Positions 43,543 through 53,352 of a stretch of DNA of 64,000 nucleotides are shown here, piece after piece (within the stretch, counting starts at the first letter, position 1; every line of letters starts with the position of its first letter). The notes beneath the pieces were generated by a model that worked only from the letters and a program-made list of their open reading frames with translations, searched no databases and was not told the DNA's origin. The position numbers and the translations under genes were made by a program. The stretch is from Exobasidium rhododendri (Eukaryota > Basidiomycota > Exobasidiomycetes > Exobasidiales > Exobasidiaceae): NCBI GenBank assembly GCA_026210745.1, contig CP110630.1, forward strand, positions 2,604,001 through 2,668,000, written 5' to 3'.

Positions 43543-43975
43543 GATAGTAGGGTGGTGGTAAAGGTGTAAGCCGATTAACGATGTACGGTTTAATGATGTA
43601 TGGTCATCTGGAAAGGGGGGGGCCGAATAAAGTTAGAAATGACTAAGTGTTTGTTGCTTCTTCTATTCTACGCTTCCAGTACCGGTGACCTCGCAGCCAA
43701 TCGCTTCCTAGTCATTATTACGCGGCGAATGACCATCTTTCACACGCATTCATGGCCACGCGAGAACAGCTGTATTAATCCGGAGACGTATACATACTTT
43801 AGGCCCGAGAGCCGTAGAATGTACAGAATGAGGGGGAAACGGCGGGAGATTGCCCAAAGAAGGAGAAAGTGCTATGCAGACGGTTCCCCGATCTTATTAT
43901 CCTCTCTCCTCTACGACTCACATCCAAGACATACACACACAACCCCCAAGCAGATAAACAGTATAGCTACCCACC
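43543..43975. promoter_or_regulatory. Divergent promoter region CIR2 / 3-ketoacyl-CoA thiolase
   Basis: About 430 bases shared by two fatty-acid-oxidation genes. A CCAAT element is present near 43698 (AGCCAATCG), and a G run is at 43615-43622. I found no CCTCGG/CCGAGG fatty-acid response element of the Aspergillus FarA/FarB kind. The short CA run (about 43930-43941) lies in the thiolase leader. Confidence 0.5.
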
Positions 43976-45359
43976 ATGCCTACGCTCGCCAAAGGAAAGC
44001 AAGCCATTCTCGCCAAGAACGACGATGATGGTGAGTGCGCAGTATAGCTTCCACTGTGGCAGATTAGACCGGTGTACTGACCCTCCATGCGCCACCCCCT
44101 TCACGTCCTGCACTACAGTCGTCATCATCTCTGCATTGAGAACTCCCATCACACGAGCAAAGAAGGGTGGCCTAGCGCAAGCCTGCCCTGAAGATATGCT
44201 CGGACAAGTTCTAAAGGGTGTCATTGCACAAAGTAAAGTTGACCCCAAGTTGATTGAAGACATCGCCGTCGGTAATGTCTTGCCTCCTGGTGGAGGTGCT
44301 ACAGTAGCCCGAATGGCCGCTCTATGGGCTGGAATTCCTAACACTGCTGCAATCAATACACTCAACAGGCAATGCTCATCTGGTTTGGCTACTGTCAACC
44401 AGATTGCAAACGAGATTGCCATGGGTCAGATCGACATTGGTATCGGTGCTGGAGTGGAAAGCATGAGCCAGAATTACGGTGCCGGAGTCATGCCAGAGAA
44501 GTTCTCAGATGCAGTCATGGAGAACGAAGAGGCTTCCGACTGCTTGATGCCTATGGGCCTTACTTCTGAAAATGTCGCCAAACAATTTGGAATCGATCGA
44601 AAGAAGCAAGATGACTTTGCCGCCAAATCTTATCAGAAGGCATTCAAGGCTCAAGGAGAAGGCAAATTCAAGAGCGAGATTGTCACTGTCAAGTACACCG
44701 ACGACGATGGTAATGAACGCACAGTCGACAAAGATGATGGTATTCGAGACGGCGTTACCGCTGAGTCTCTTAGCAAGCTCAAGCCTGCCTTTGCTAAAGA
44801 TGGAGCAACGCATGCGGGAAACGCCTCTCAAGTGTCCGATGGTGCCGCTGCTGTACTTTTGGCTCGACGAAGTGTGGCCAAGAAGTTGGGTCTTCCTATC
44901 ATTGGCAAATTCGTTACTGCTGCCGTTATCGGTGTTCCGCCCAATGTGATGGGAATTGGACCTGCCTACGCTATTCCCAAAGTACTCGAGCTGACGGGCT
45001 TGAGCAAAGAAGACGTAGACATCTACGAAATCAACGAAGCTTTCGCATCGCAAGCTGTTTACTCAGTTGAAAAGCTTGGGCTCGATTACGCAAAAGTGAA
45101 CCCATCTGGTGGAGGTGAGTACTTACTGGCCTGGAGCAGCGTCTTTTCCTCATCTCACTGACTCATGTTATACACCATTCCTCTCCCTATCCCACGCTCT
45201 GCAGCTATTGCTATGGGACATCCTCTAGGCGCCACTGGAAGTAGACAAATTGCCACCATTCTCGCCGAAGCGAAGCGCGAGAACAAAAAGATTGGGGTGA
45301 CCAGTATGTGTGTCGGATCTGGCATGGGCATGGCCGCGGTCATTGTCTCCGAGCAGTAG
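43976..45359 (+). CDS. POT1: 3-ketoacyl-CoA thiolase (ACAA1/POT1 type)
   Basis: Thiolase that cleaves 3-ketoacyl-CoA in beta-oxidation. Exons are 43976-44030, 44119-45114 and 45205-45359, giving 401 residues. The catalytic Cys is in LNRQCSSGLATVNQIA, the catalytic His in GHPLGATGSRQIA and the second Cys in SMCVGSGMGMAAV. The block VESMSQNYGAGVMPEKFSD, and then CLMPMGLTSENVAKQFGI, is typical of the peroxisomal ACAA1 group rather than cytosolic ERG10. The N-terminus (MPTLAKGKQAILAKNDDD) shows no R/K-L-x5-H/Q-L PTS2 signal, and the C-terminus ends SEQ, not a PTS1. The location in the cell is therefore open. Confidence 0.94.
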
Positions 45360-45596
45360 ACGTCTGAGCTCCACATTCCATTTGGATGTACGTTGTAGAT
45401 AGTATAATGAGTTTCACATTCCCTCATAATGTCTTCGTCTCATCTCTGGCTCTTTCCACCTCGATAGTAAATGTCGAATAAGTTCTCTCTGCCTTGATTC
45501 CTCGTTTCGACCCTGTTTGCTTGCGGCTCTCTACGCGTCAAATCTCTTTAGTGGACGCGGTGCTCCAAAAGTCCAACACAGCTCTTCAAGTGGAAG

Positions 45597-47144
45597 ATGG
45601 CAAGCAGCCCTCTACTTCTCTCCTCCTCACGCATGAACGCCGCTTCACCCTTTCGTACGTCTTTAGACGATCGAGCCCGCCCTCTGCATGTGACAGATTT
45701 CTGCAGTGTTCCGTATGAAGAAGGTCTTCGACTTGACTGGAAGACGCCAAAGCTGAAGAAAGCGGTCAAGATAGTACCTCAAGGTGGCATAGGAGAAGAA
45801 GATGACGACGACAACGACGACAGCTCCGTAGTGTTCCCTTCCTTGCCAACCTTGAGTTGGAGAGCGCCCGCTTCCTCGGTCAGATCAGAGCCACCAGAAG
45901 TGATGAATTTCTCAGCCTCAAGTCCACGAGAGTCAGGAGGGGAGCCGTCTTCTTCCTCATATGCGTACGAAAGGGATGCGGAGGAAGCCTCACAATCTAA
46001 CTCCGTCTTGCAGGAAGACGAGATACAGAAGATCCCACCACATCGTCTACATAGATCAGAGATAGGGCTATCAGTGCTAGATGAGCTCTTTGGCTCCGAG
46101 AGTGGTGTTTGTGATGATGAAGAGAGCAAGAAGATGGGAATGGCACCCGGACGTATATTGGAGGTGGCGGGAACGCCGGGGAGTGGGAAGACGACTCTCT
46201 TGATACAGATTGCTGTTCTCGAACGTCTGAATGGTATACTTAGATTGATGGAGTCAGCAGAGGGCAAAGGAAAGATGAAGGAGGCGACGTGGATGGCATT
46301 AGGTGACAATTCACCGAAGGTTATGATCATAGGTGAGTAAGGACGTCAATGACGATCGAGATGTTTCTCACAACTTAATCAGACTCTTTCTCTCTCTTGC
46401 TTTGTAGACACAGAAGGAGGTGTGGGTATGGATAGAATTGTTGATATAGCAGAGCATCACATTACAGTATTGACTTCGACACCGACACTTTCGCCGTCAC
46501 ACAAGACAGATCTCCTGCGATCCGTTTTAATCGGCATAGAGTACTGCCGCTGTACGACGAATTACGAACTACTAGCTCTTTTGATAGCTTTGATGCCCAA
46601 CTCAAGACCCATTCCTATGCAAAAGGGACGACTAGCTGAGGACAAAGAAAAAGATGAGAAGCAGTTCTACAGTCCCTTGCTTCCAGAGCGGACCACCCTT
46701 GTTGTCATCGATACGATCAGCAGTATGGTGAGGTCTCCAATACCTGATGAAGCTCCACAGCTTCGTAAGCAGCGAAATCATCTGATCAAGAAGCTAAAGC
46801 AATTTTCGGAAAGCTGTAATGCTACGGGAATCAAGCTGATCGTTTCGAATCAGATGAGACTTACCTTTGTCGACAAAGATGGCCACCCTTCGAGACCTGG
46901 CGAGAAGGGCGCACAAGGTATGTTGGTACCGTCACTGTCAAGCAAAGAAGAGAGCGTCAGCATTCTAGGGCGTGACATTTGGAGGCTGTTGCTGTTTCGA
47001 GACGGTCCTCAGGGTTCAGGGACTTGCAATAGATTTGCTCATATCATCAATCACCCGCCCTTGATTCGCCCAAGGGAGCAAGACCAGGAAACTTGCATGC
47101 AAATCAAGATCGAAAGCGGAGGAATCAGATCACATTCTTATTAG
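45597..47144 (+). CDS. RAD51/RecA-family recombination paralogue
   Basis: ATP-binding recombination mediator related to RAD51 paralogues (RAD55/RAD57/XRCC3 group; the exact orthologue is not resolved). Two exons, 45597-46332 and 46408-47144, give 490 residues. The Walker A site is EVAGTPGSGKTTLLIQIAV; the Walker B strand is TTLVVIDTISSMV. The motif DTEGGVGMDRIVDIAEHH forms across the intron, and KLIVSNQMRLTF is the RecA-type L2 neighbourhood. The N-terminal about 150 residues are a low-complexity acidic/Ser region, and no helix-hairpin-helix domain is evident. The product is likely nuclear and acts in double-strand-break repair. Its stop overlaps that of PIG-L on the other strand by 15 bases. 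Confidence 0.87.
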
Positions 47145-48254
47145 ATCGTTGTTATACATGTATACTGAAGTCATAATGTACAGATACCGAAACCAGACTA
47201 ACTGAGAATGATGAGCTCTCATAGCTTGCACGGCAAAGTAGTAGCCTTTCACAGAAGAAAGAAAGCGGAGGTGAAGATTAGGATTGGCCGGTGAAAGCTG
47301 CTTTGCCACGGCCAAAGGTAAAGAAAGGTACTTTGTTGATGTTGGCTCAGTCTGCAGGGCGTAGTATAGCGTATGCTGGGATAGGCTTGACCTTTGTGAT
47401 AGATGAAGGACAGCTTCGTAGCAAGCGCGATGATTGGGATGCAGAGAAACGCCTCCGCGGTCGAATGTGATAATCTGTGGTGACGAGAGACTAAGATCTA
47501 TTGAGCAAGACGACCAGAGTAGTCTCTACGATACCATCACGTACCGCATCAAAGGGACCGCGTGAGTGTACCAGATCCATGATGTGACTGTTGATCGATT
47601 CTATACTCCACTGTATCGCCATTCCGTCTTGTAGCCTCCTGCAGCGATACGACTCCATCAGCTTGCTATTTTCCTCATCTCAAATTCGTGTTCGACCAGT
47701 CATTCACTCACTCGTCGTCTATACTTTGAACATGCTGCGCTGCTACGCCCAAGGAGACATAGCTATCGACCAACTCTTGCTTTCTGATCCTTCCCAGATT
47801 CTCTGCATTTCCGACAGACAAGCACAAAGCGTGCACTTGTACACCCAATCCAACCAGGGCCAAGATGGTAGGAGCAAAGAACATGACTTCATCATCAGGG
47901 TGAGCAGTGACAATCAGAACAGTCTTGGGCTGTAATAGAGGCATACAAGGAGAATCTCTCAGTCTTGCAAATCCCATTCCCTCATTAATAGCTAACGACC
48001 ATCTCTACATCAGCTCACCAGCCAGCTGTGCGAACAAAAGGTAGAGCTATCAGCCATGAGCGTTCCATTGACAGGGCCGGTACATACCTTCCAAGATTGT
48101 TTCCAGCCAATAAGACATTCAAGGCGATTAGAGAGACGACGAAGCAAAGGCCGCATCTCAAGAAGACTCTCCCTCTTCTCCTACCGAAGAGTAAGGATGG
48201 AGTACTGCATTGTAGCTGTGCAGCAGCTGTCTCTCTTCGTGGCCTCGCAGCCAT
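47130..48254 (-). CDS. GPI12: N-acetylglucosaminyl-phosphatidylinositol de-N-acetylase (PIG-L)
   Basis: ER enzyme for the second step of GPI-anchor synthesis, removing acetyl from GlcNAc-PI (LmbE/PIG-L family). Proposed exons are 48088-48254, 48019-48025, 47712-47929, 47545-47638 and 47130-47474, giving 276 residues. A hydrophobic N-terminal helix (LRCGLCFVVSLIALNVLLAG) precedes the metal-binding VTAHPDDEVMFFAP motif. Then come LCLSVGNAENLGRIRKQEL, ITFDRGGVSLHPNH and HHSQLVWFRYLYIMTSVYMYNN at the end. Exon 2 is a 7-base micro-exon in my model, with AG before and GTGAGC after it. The alternative joins exon 1 to an acceptor at 47965 and reads RLRDSPCMPLLQ instead. Confidence 0.88.
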
Positions 48255-48912
48255 CACTCATTCGGAAAGGGTGAAAGATTTGCCCTTCTGAAACCAGACG
48301 GAAACAGTTCTCAAGCGCTAATGCAACTTTGAGTGAACTTTTGACAGAAGCGATCTTCGGCCCTCGACCAGATATCTTCTAGATACGCCCGTGCTAAGCT
48401 GTTTCCACTCTACGCGCTCGCCGCTCGCCAAGCTCAGCGGACAATTTCACATAATCCTACGGGCTAGCTTCGGGCTAACTTTATCCACTATCTACGGAAT
48501 ACTGTATACTCTTCCCCTCCACCACTTATGTCTAATCATGACCTCACACTATTACCGACCCTGGTAATTTATTTTATATAACTCCATGCAGGTTGAAAGT
48601 CGCACTGAGCAACATTTAGCAGAGAGATCCCGTTACTGTACCTGGGCTAAATTCTTAACGTTTTTTTTTTCTTTTTCTTTTTTTCTCATTCTCATGCGCG
48701 ATGTCGAACGTTTGAAAGCACTTAAGTGTGCACAGGTTTGAAGATACGTGATGCCGATCGTATCCACTTCCCCAGACAGATCCCCACAGATTGTTCTTCC
48801 CCCTTCACCAACTCCTCACTCATTTACAGACACATCTCCTTCTTCACTCCTCTCTCTCTCTCGCTCTGGCTTACATTATTTTCCTTGCACGTCCTATCTT
48901 TCTTAACATATC
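48255..48912. promoter_or_regulatory. Divergent intergenic region GPI12 / RNase H-like gene
   Basis: About 660 bases between divergent starts, one of the larger gaps. A T-rich tract interrupted by C (48661-48688) and a pyrimidine-rich leader before the downstream ATG are the only marked features. Confidence 0.45.
48661..48688 (+). repeat. Poly-T/CT tract
   Basis: Low-complexity T run with single C interruptions, about 225 bases upstream of the RNase H-like gene. Such poly(dT) tracts often exclude nucleosomes in fungal promoters; that role is inferred. Confidence 0.7.
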
Positions 48913-51150
48913 ATGCCGGTGGCAGCCAAGAGGAAGACCGATGTGAATCGCAGTCACAATTGCGTCGATTACCCTATCCAATTCTACCTTGCTTCTAGTG
49001 CTCTCAATAGTGGGTAAGTCATCTTTTAGTAGAGCAATGCGGATGTGTCAGATGTGTACGTCGAGGTCAGCTTTGCTAAGAGATTCTGTCCTCTACTCAG
49101 ATCGCTGCACATGCCACGAATCATTGCGGCTTCTACCATTCACTACGGGCCTGGACATCCTCTCAATCGCACCGAAATTTTGTCCCCAGACTCGGATGGG
49201 TACATGCCAGAGAACTCTTCTACAGGTCCACGGATGAGCATTATTGGTCGACGTTCGCTCCTGCTCGGGCTGCTCCAAGCTCTCGTTTCAGCAAAGGACA
49301 TTTACAGGGTCGGCCGAGCACAGACTTGTCTCCATATATGCACGTCCAGCCAGTATCTTGATATGGTCTGGAATGAGTGGTTGCCAGACTGGGAAACAAA
49401 TGGCTGGCCCGTCCAAGAGATGGAAGGGGAGGGTGGGATTGATGCTGACGAAAAGGCTACTATTCGCTCTACTTCGACATCCATTCGGCAGAGTAGCATC
49501 AGTAGATCGCATGACAGGAGAATGTCTACAGCGTCTGCAAGTGGGTACAGCATTGCCGGATCTACGCAGTCAGCAGTGACGGGAGACGGTCATCTGATCT
49601 ACGACAAGGATACCCACAGACTCGTTAATGAAGATCTGCTCCGTAAGGTCGCGATATTTCGACGAAACTTCTTTCTGAACTCCAACGCAAACGGGAAAGG
49701 GGCTGCATATATAAGACTGATTAACTACCGAGAAAATCCAGCTGACAGACTGGCAAAGGAAGCTATCAAAGCTGCGTCTTTGAGCATAACGACTAGATTG
49801 CCACGTCGAAATAGAGCATTAAGTAATCTCAGTAACGGATCGACTGCTCTGAGTGGTGACAATGCTTCAATTCGACGATCAAGCTTTCAGCATTCCCGAA
49901 AAGAACCTAAAAGCGAGCCCACGTCGCCCACCACTTTAGCATCGCCAATCACACCGATCACCGAGATTCTGGAAGTTTCAGAAGCTGCGCCTGTGGTTGC
50001 CACGACAACGCCTTCAAAGCCTCTCATCGCAAAGCGCCAATCAGCACCCTCACTTCCAATGCAAAGCAAAGACGTGATAAGCGAGAATGGAGCGGAAACT
50101 GACATGGAAGATTTCGACGATGCTGCTTCAACGTTATCGGTAGAAGCGCCAGAACCAGGCATGTTGGCTAAGCTAGTTGCTCTGCCGACTGCTGCAGTTG
50201 CGGCTACTGTGGCTGCTATCATGGAGCCTGGCGTGACATCAGAGCCTGCCAAAGCAGAGCCAGTTGAAGTCATGCCAGTCAAGGCAGTGCCGGTCAGAGC
50301 AGAGCAAGTCAAGTCCGTGCCAGTCAGAGCTGAGCCAATCGTGGCAGCACCTGTTTTGAAGAATAGAAGCTCCTTTGAAGAAAAGACAAATGAAGCTTTG
50401 GCCGCCGTCAACATTCCCTATCCGATGCAAGAAGTTCCTGTCAGTCTGCCTGAAGACTCGAAAGGAGAGGCCGTCCAGCGAGATGTGAAGCGATCTTCTT
50501 CTTCTGCCGCAGCCGCTGCTGCTCCTGCTTCTGCTCTTCATGGCGAGAGAAAGCAAAGTATCAGTACAGTAGAGAGGACGGCTTCCGCTAAGTCAGGAAA
50601 GAATGGCATGAAGAGAGATCTTTCCGCGAAGAAGGGACGACAGAATGGACTCCAAAGAGACCTTTCCACCAAGTCAGCCAAGGGTGGTCTCGAACGAGAG
50701 ATTTCCGCTGGAACAGAAAGCAGTAGAGTGCAGCCATCACCTTCGATCAGATCCACGATGCGCACGATGCGACAAAAGTCCATAGTGAAACCATCAGAGG
50801 CACGTCGAGACGAAGTAGTCTCTGAGCCAAGTCCACCCAAATCGATTCGATCAAAGCTACCCTCTTTCCTCTCGTTCAGCAAGAGAAGTAAAAGTGACAA
50901 AGTCGTCAAGCCGATCGTTTCGACCGCTCCTTCCAAACCAGCAACAGATCGATTGATCGACTATCGACCGCCCCAAAGTGGACACTTGCGAAGTACACGT
51001 CGTAATCAAGCGTTCAGAGATCTGTCTACCGCTGGTCCCGACTACGTCACCGACGCAGACGAGAAATACGAAACGGTGCCCGAGACAAAGAGCAGGCGAT
51101 CCATCTCTCTTTTCCGAACCAGAGCTCACGTCCAGGAGATCTTCGGGTAG
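48913..51150 (+). CDS. RNase H-fold protein lacking two catalytic Asp residues, long disordered tail
   Basis: Two exons, 48913-49013 and 49101-51150, give 716 residues. The N-terminal about 260 residues follow the RNase H1 order. YLASSALNSG takes the place of the YTDGS strand, HPLNRTEIL matches the NNRAEL helix with Glu kept, CTSSQYLDMVWNEWLPDWETNGW matches the TDSQYV...W helix, and NYRENPADRLAKEAIKAA matches the final Asp helix. Thus the first and third catalytic Asp are replaced (Ala at 48991-48993, Ser at 49345-49347), while the Glu and last Asp are kept. A Ser-rich insert (about 160-205) splits the domain. The remaining about 450 residues are disordered, with a PVKAVPVRAEQV-type repeat and basic Ser-rich segments. 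It is probably not an active nuclease; a binding role is a guess. Confidence 0.75.
50251..50350 (+). repeat. In-frame degenerate repeat, P-V-x-A-x units
   Basis: About six to seven tandem units of roughly 15 bases encoding EPVEV, MPVKA, VPVRA, EQVKS, VPVRA and EPIVA within the disordered tail of the RNase H-like protein. The DNA copies share GCCAGTCA(G/A)GGCAGTGCC-like words. Confidence 0.7.
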
Positions 51151-51338
51151 TGCCCCTTCCAAGCTGCATCGCTCTTTTCATATCGGATGACTTCACTCCG
51201 CCGTCCGTCCACCGTCTTGTCTCTATCTTGATCTCTCTGTCTCTCTCTCTCCTCCTCTTCAGTGTGGCACACAGAGACGTTGATCATAGTACATTTAGAC
51301 CAATCACTGCCCTCAAGTAAGCATACATTATCAATTTC

Positions 51339-53175
51339 CTATTCGGTGACCACGAGGACGATCTCATCAGCGGTTGAGAAGTTGTAGCCCTGTAAGTCTC
51401 TCTCGAGGTTGTCCATTTCGTACGCGATTCTTTCATCAGAAGGTGTTTCGTTCGGTCTGAGCTCCTCACGAGTAGCTTCTGCGACTGCTTGTGTTGGATC
51501 GATCGCAGGACTGAGGAGTGCCCAGATAGAGTGTATCGACTTACCGCCTTTCTTCAGCGAGAAAGCGCGAGCAAGCTTACTCTTCAGCAATCTCAAAGGG
51601 ATCGTCGTGAGGAGATTGAGCTGTACCTCTTGTGCGGTAGGAGGAAGATACGGCGGACTCGATCGTGGTGCATCGCTGGAGAGGCTGACCTTGACGGAGA
51701 GCAATTTACTTCTTAATGTTCCACTCATGCCATCTGTAGCGTCACTGTCGCTAATCGTGACATCGTGCTTTTGACTGAGAGAGGACCAGCGAGGATGCTC
51801 TTTGTTTCTCTCCGCTTCGGTAAGGCTACGAGCTTTGGTGACTTGTGAAAGATAATACAATTCAGCGTCCCTCCTTTCCAGCGGTCGGATAGGAGCACTG
51901 TTGAAGGTTGTCAGGTCGGCGAGTCGAGCAATGACGGTCGCCCTCGCGTCTTGCAGAGACATGCTTGATGTGAGACTACAAGCATTTCCACCCAGCACAA
52001 GACTCTGTAGTCCTCCATTGCATTCGTCCAAATTGTCAAGATCGGACCAGGAAGTGATGGGATTATCCCAGAGGGAGATATGTTGCAATTTAGGATGATC
52101 TTTCTTCCCTTCTACCCTTTCGATTTTATCGATCTTGTTGGATGACAAGATCAGGCGTTCTAGCTTCGGAAAGGCGATCATGGAAGTCCACACATCTTGC
52201 CAGTCGTCGAGAAGGTTGCCTTCCAAATTGAGAAAACGCAGCTGGCCGAATCTTGCGCTGAGACGAGCTCCACCAAGTCTTGTAAGGTGATTGGTCCCCA
52301 TCTGCAGGTTTTCTAGACAGGGAAAGCAGCTAGAGAGGGCCATAATTTCATGCCATTCAACTCTAGTGCCATCCATTCGCAGATCAGAGAGCCGAAGGAA
52401 AGCATGAGGCAGCGGCATGGTTGCGGCCGAGACTGCCTCGAAACGATTAAAGTGAAGTAGCAGGCTCTCGAGAAGAGGCAGCTCGCAGGTTATCTTGGAG
52501 AGCTCTAGCCAGGATGGGAGCAGTGATCTTGACAAGTCGAGCCCCTTGATATTCGGGCATGTCTCTTGTATCGTCCCCTTCCCTTCTCCCATTCTACGAT
52601 CAATCGCCACAGCCACTTCCGCATAGCTCTCGGAGGCTGAGATCTGCTCATCTAGCTCTCCCTTCCTCTTCCAGCCTCCCAGGCCCACTTCTCTTAGCTT
52701 GTGTAGCTGTGACAGGCGCTGAACAACACCTGCCATGTTCGGTGCCTCTACCTCAATATCGCTTAAGTTCTTTCTCGTGTAAGTTTTGCTATCTGCTCTT
52801 CCCGGACTGCCCTTCAGTGGCTCTCCTACATCTGCAACATATTTGACCTTCACGGCCTGCAAAAATGAGGATCCAAACGACAGGTTTGCAGACGGCCTAA
52901 TGAAAGAGCCAGCATTGCGTACACTTTTCCATTCACAGCACCTCAATCGTCAGCTAACGCTCTGAAGTGACCTGGCAGCAATCAATCTCTCACCGACATG
53001 TAAAGTAGGCAACATCCCCATGGACGCCATTGTGCTTTCCTCTGCTTGCATCATCCCACTCTACGCCGAGCCACGTACCGCTCGTAGGCGGTACCTCCCC
53101 TACATACCGGACTGTACCTCTGTACGCGCCAATGGAAAAGCGAGTGCCGGGTGCTGGTAGGGAGGAGATGTCCAT
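51339..53175 (-). CDS. PAC2: Tubulin-folding cofactor E (TBCE/PAC2)
   Basis: Chaperone that with cofactors C and D assembles alpha/beta-tubulin dimers. Exons are 52994-53175 and 51339-52941, giving 594 residues. The N-terminal CAP-Gly domain reads RYVGEVPPTSGTWLGVEWDDASRGKHNGVHGDVAYFTC. After the splice comes NAGSFIRPSANLSFG. The centre is a leucine-rich repeat array (LLHFNRF, LRFLNLEGNLLDDW, LERLILSSNKIDKIE, LQHISLWDNPITSW). The C-terminus is a ubiquitin-like domain (TIPLRLLKSKLARAF to STADEIVLVVTE). I chose MDISSLPAPG as the start; the frame is open to an ATG at 53376, but that would overlap the divergent GatB start. Confidence 0.94.
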
Positions 53176-53352
53176 TCCAGATGGATAGATGCCCAGTCTG
53201 CGTGGTGTATGAGAGAGAGCGTCTGACCCAAAATAAAGAAGGTTGTGAGGAGGCTGATCTGAGCGAGAAGTAAAGCAGGGCGCAAAGACGCGAAGGATGG
53301 GAATAGGGGAGAAAGGCGAGACCTCTGTGATCTCCCTTCCGAGCAAGGGAGC

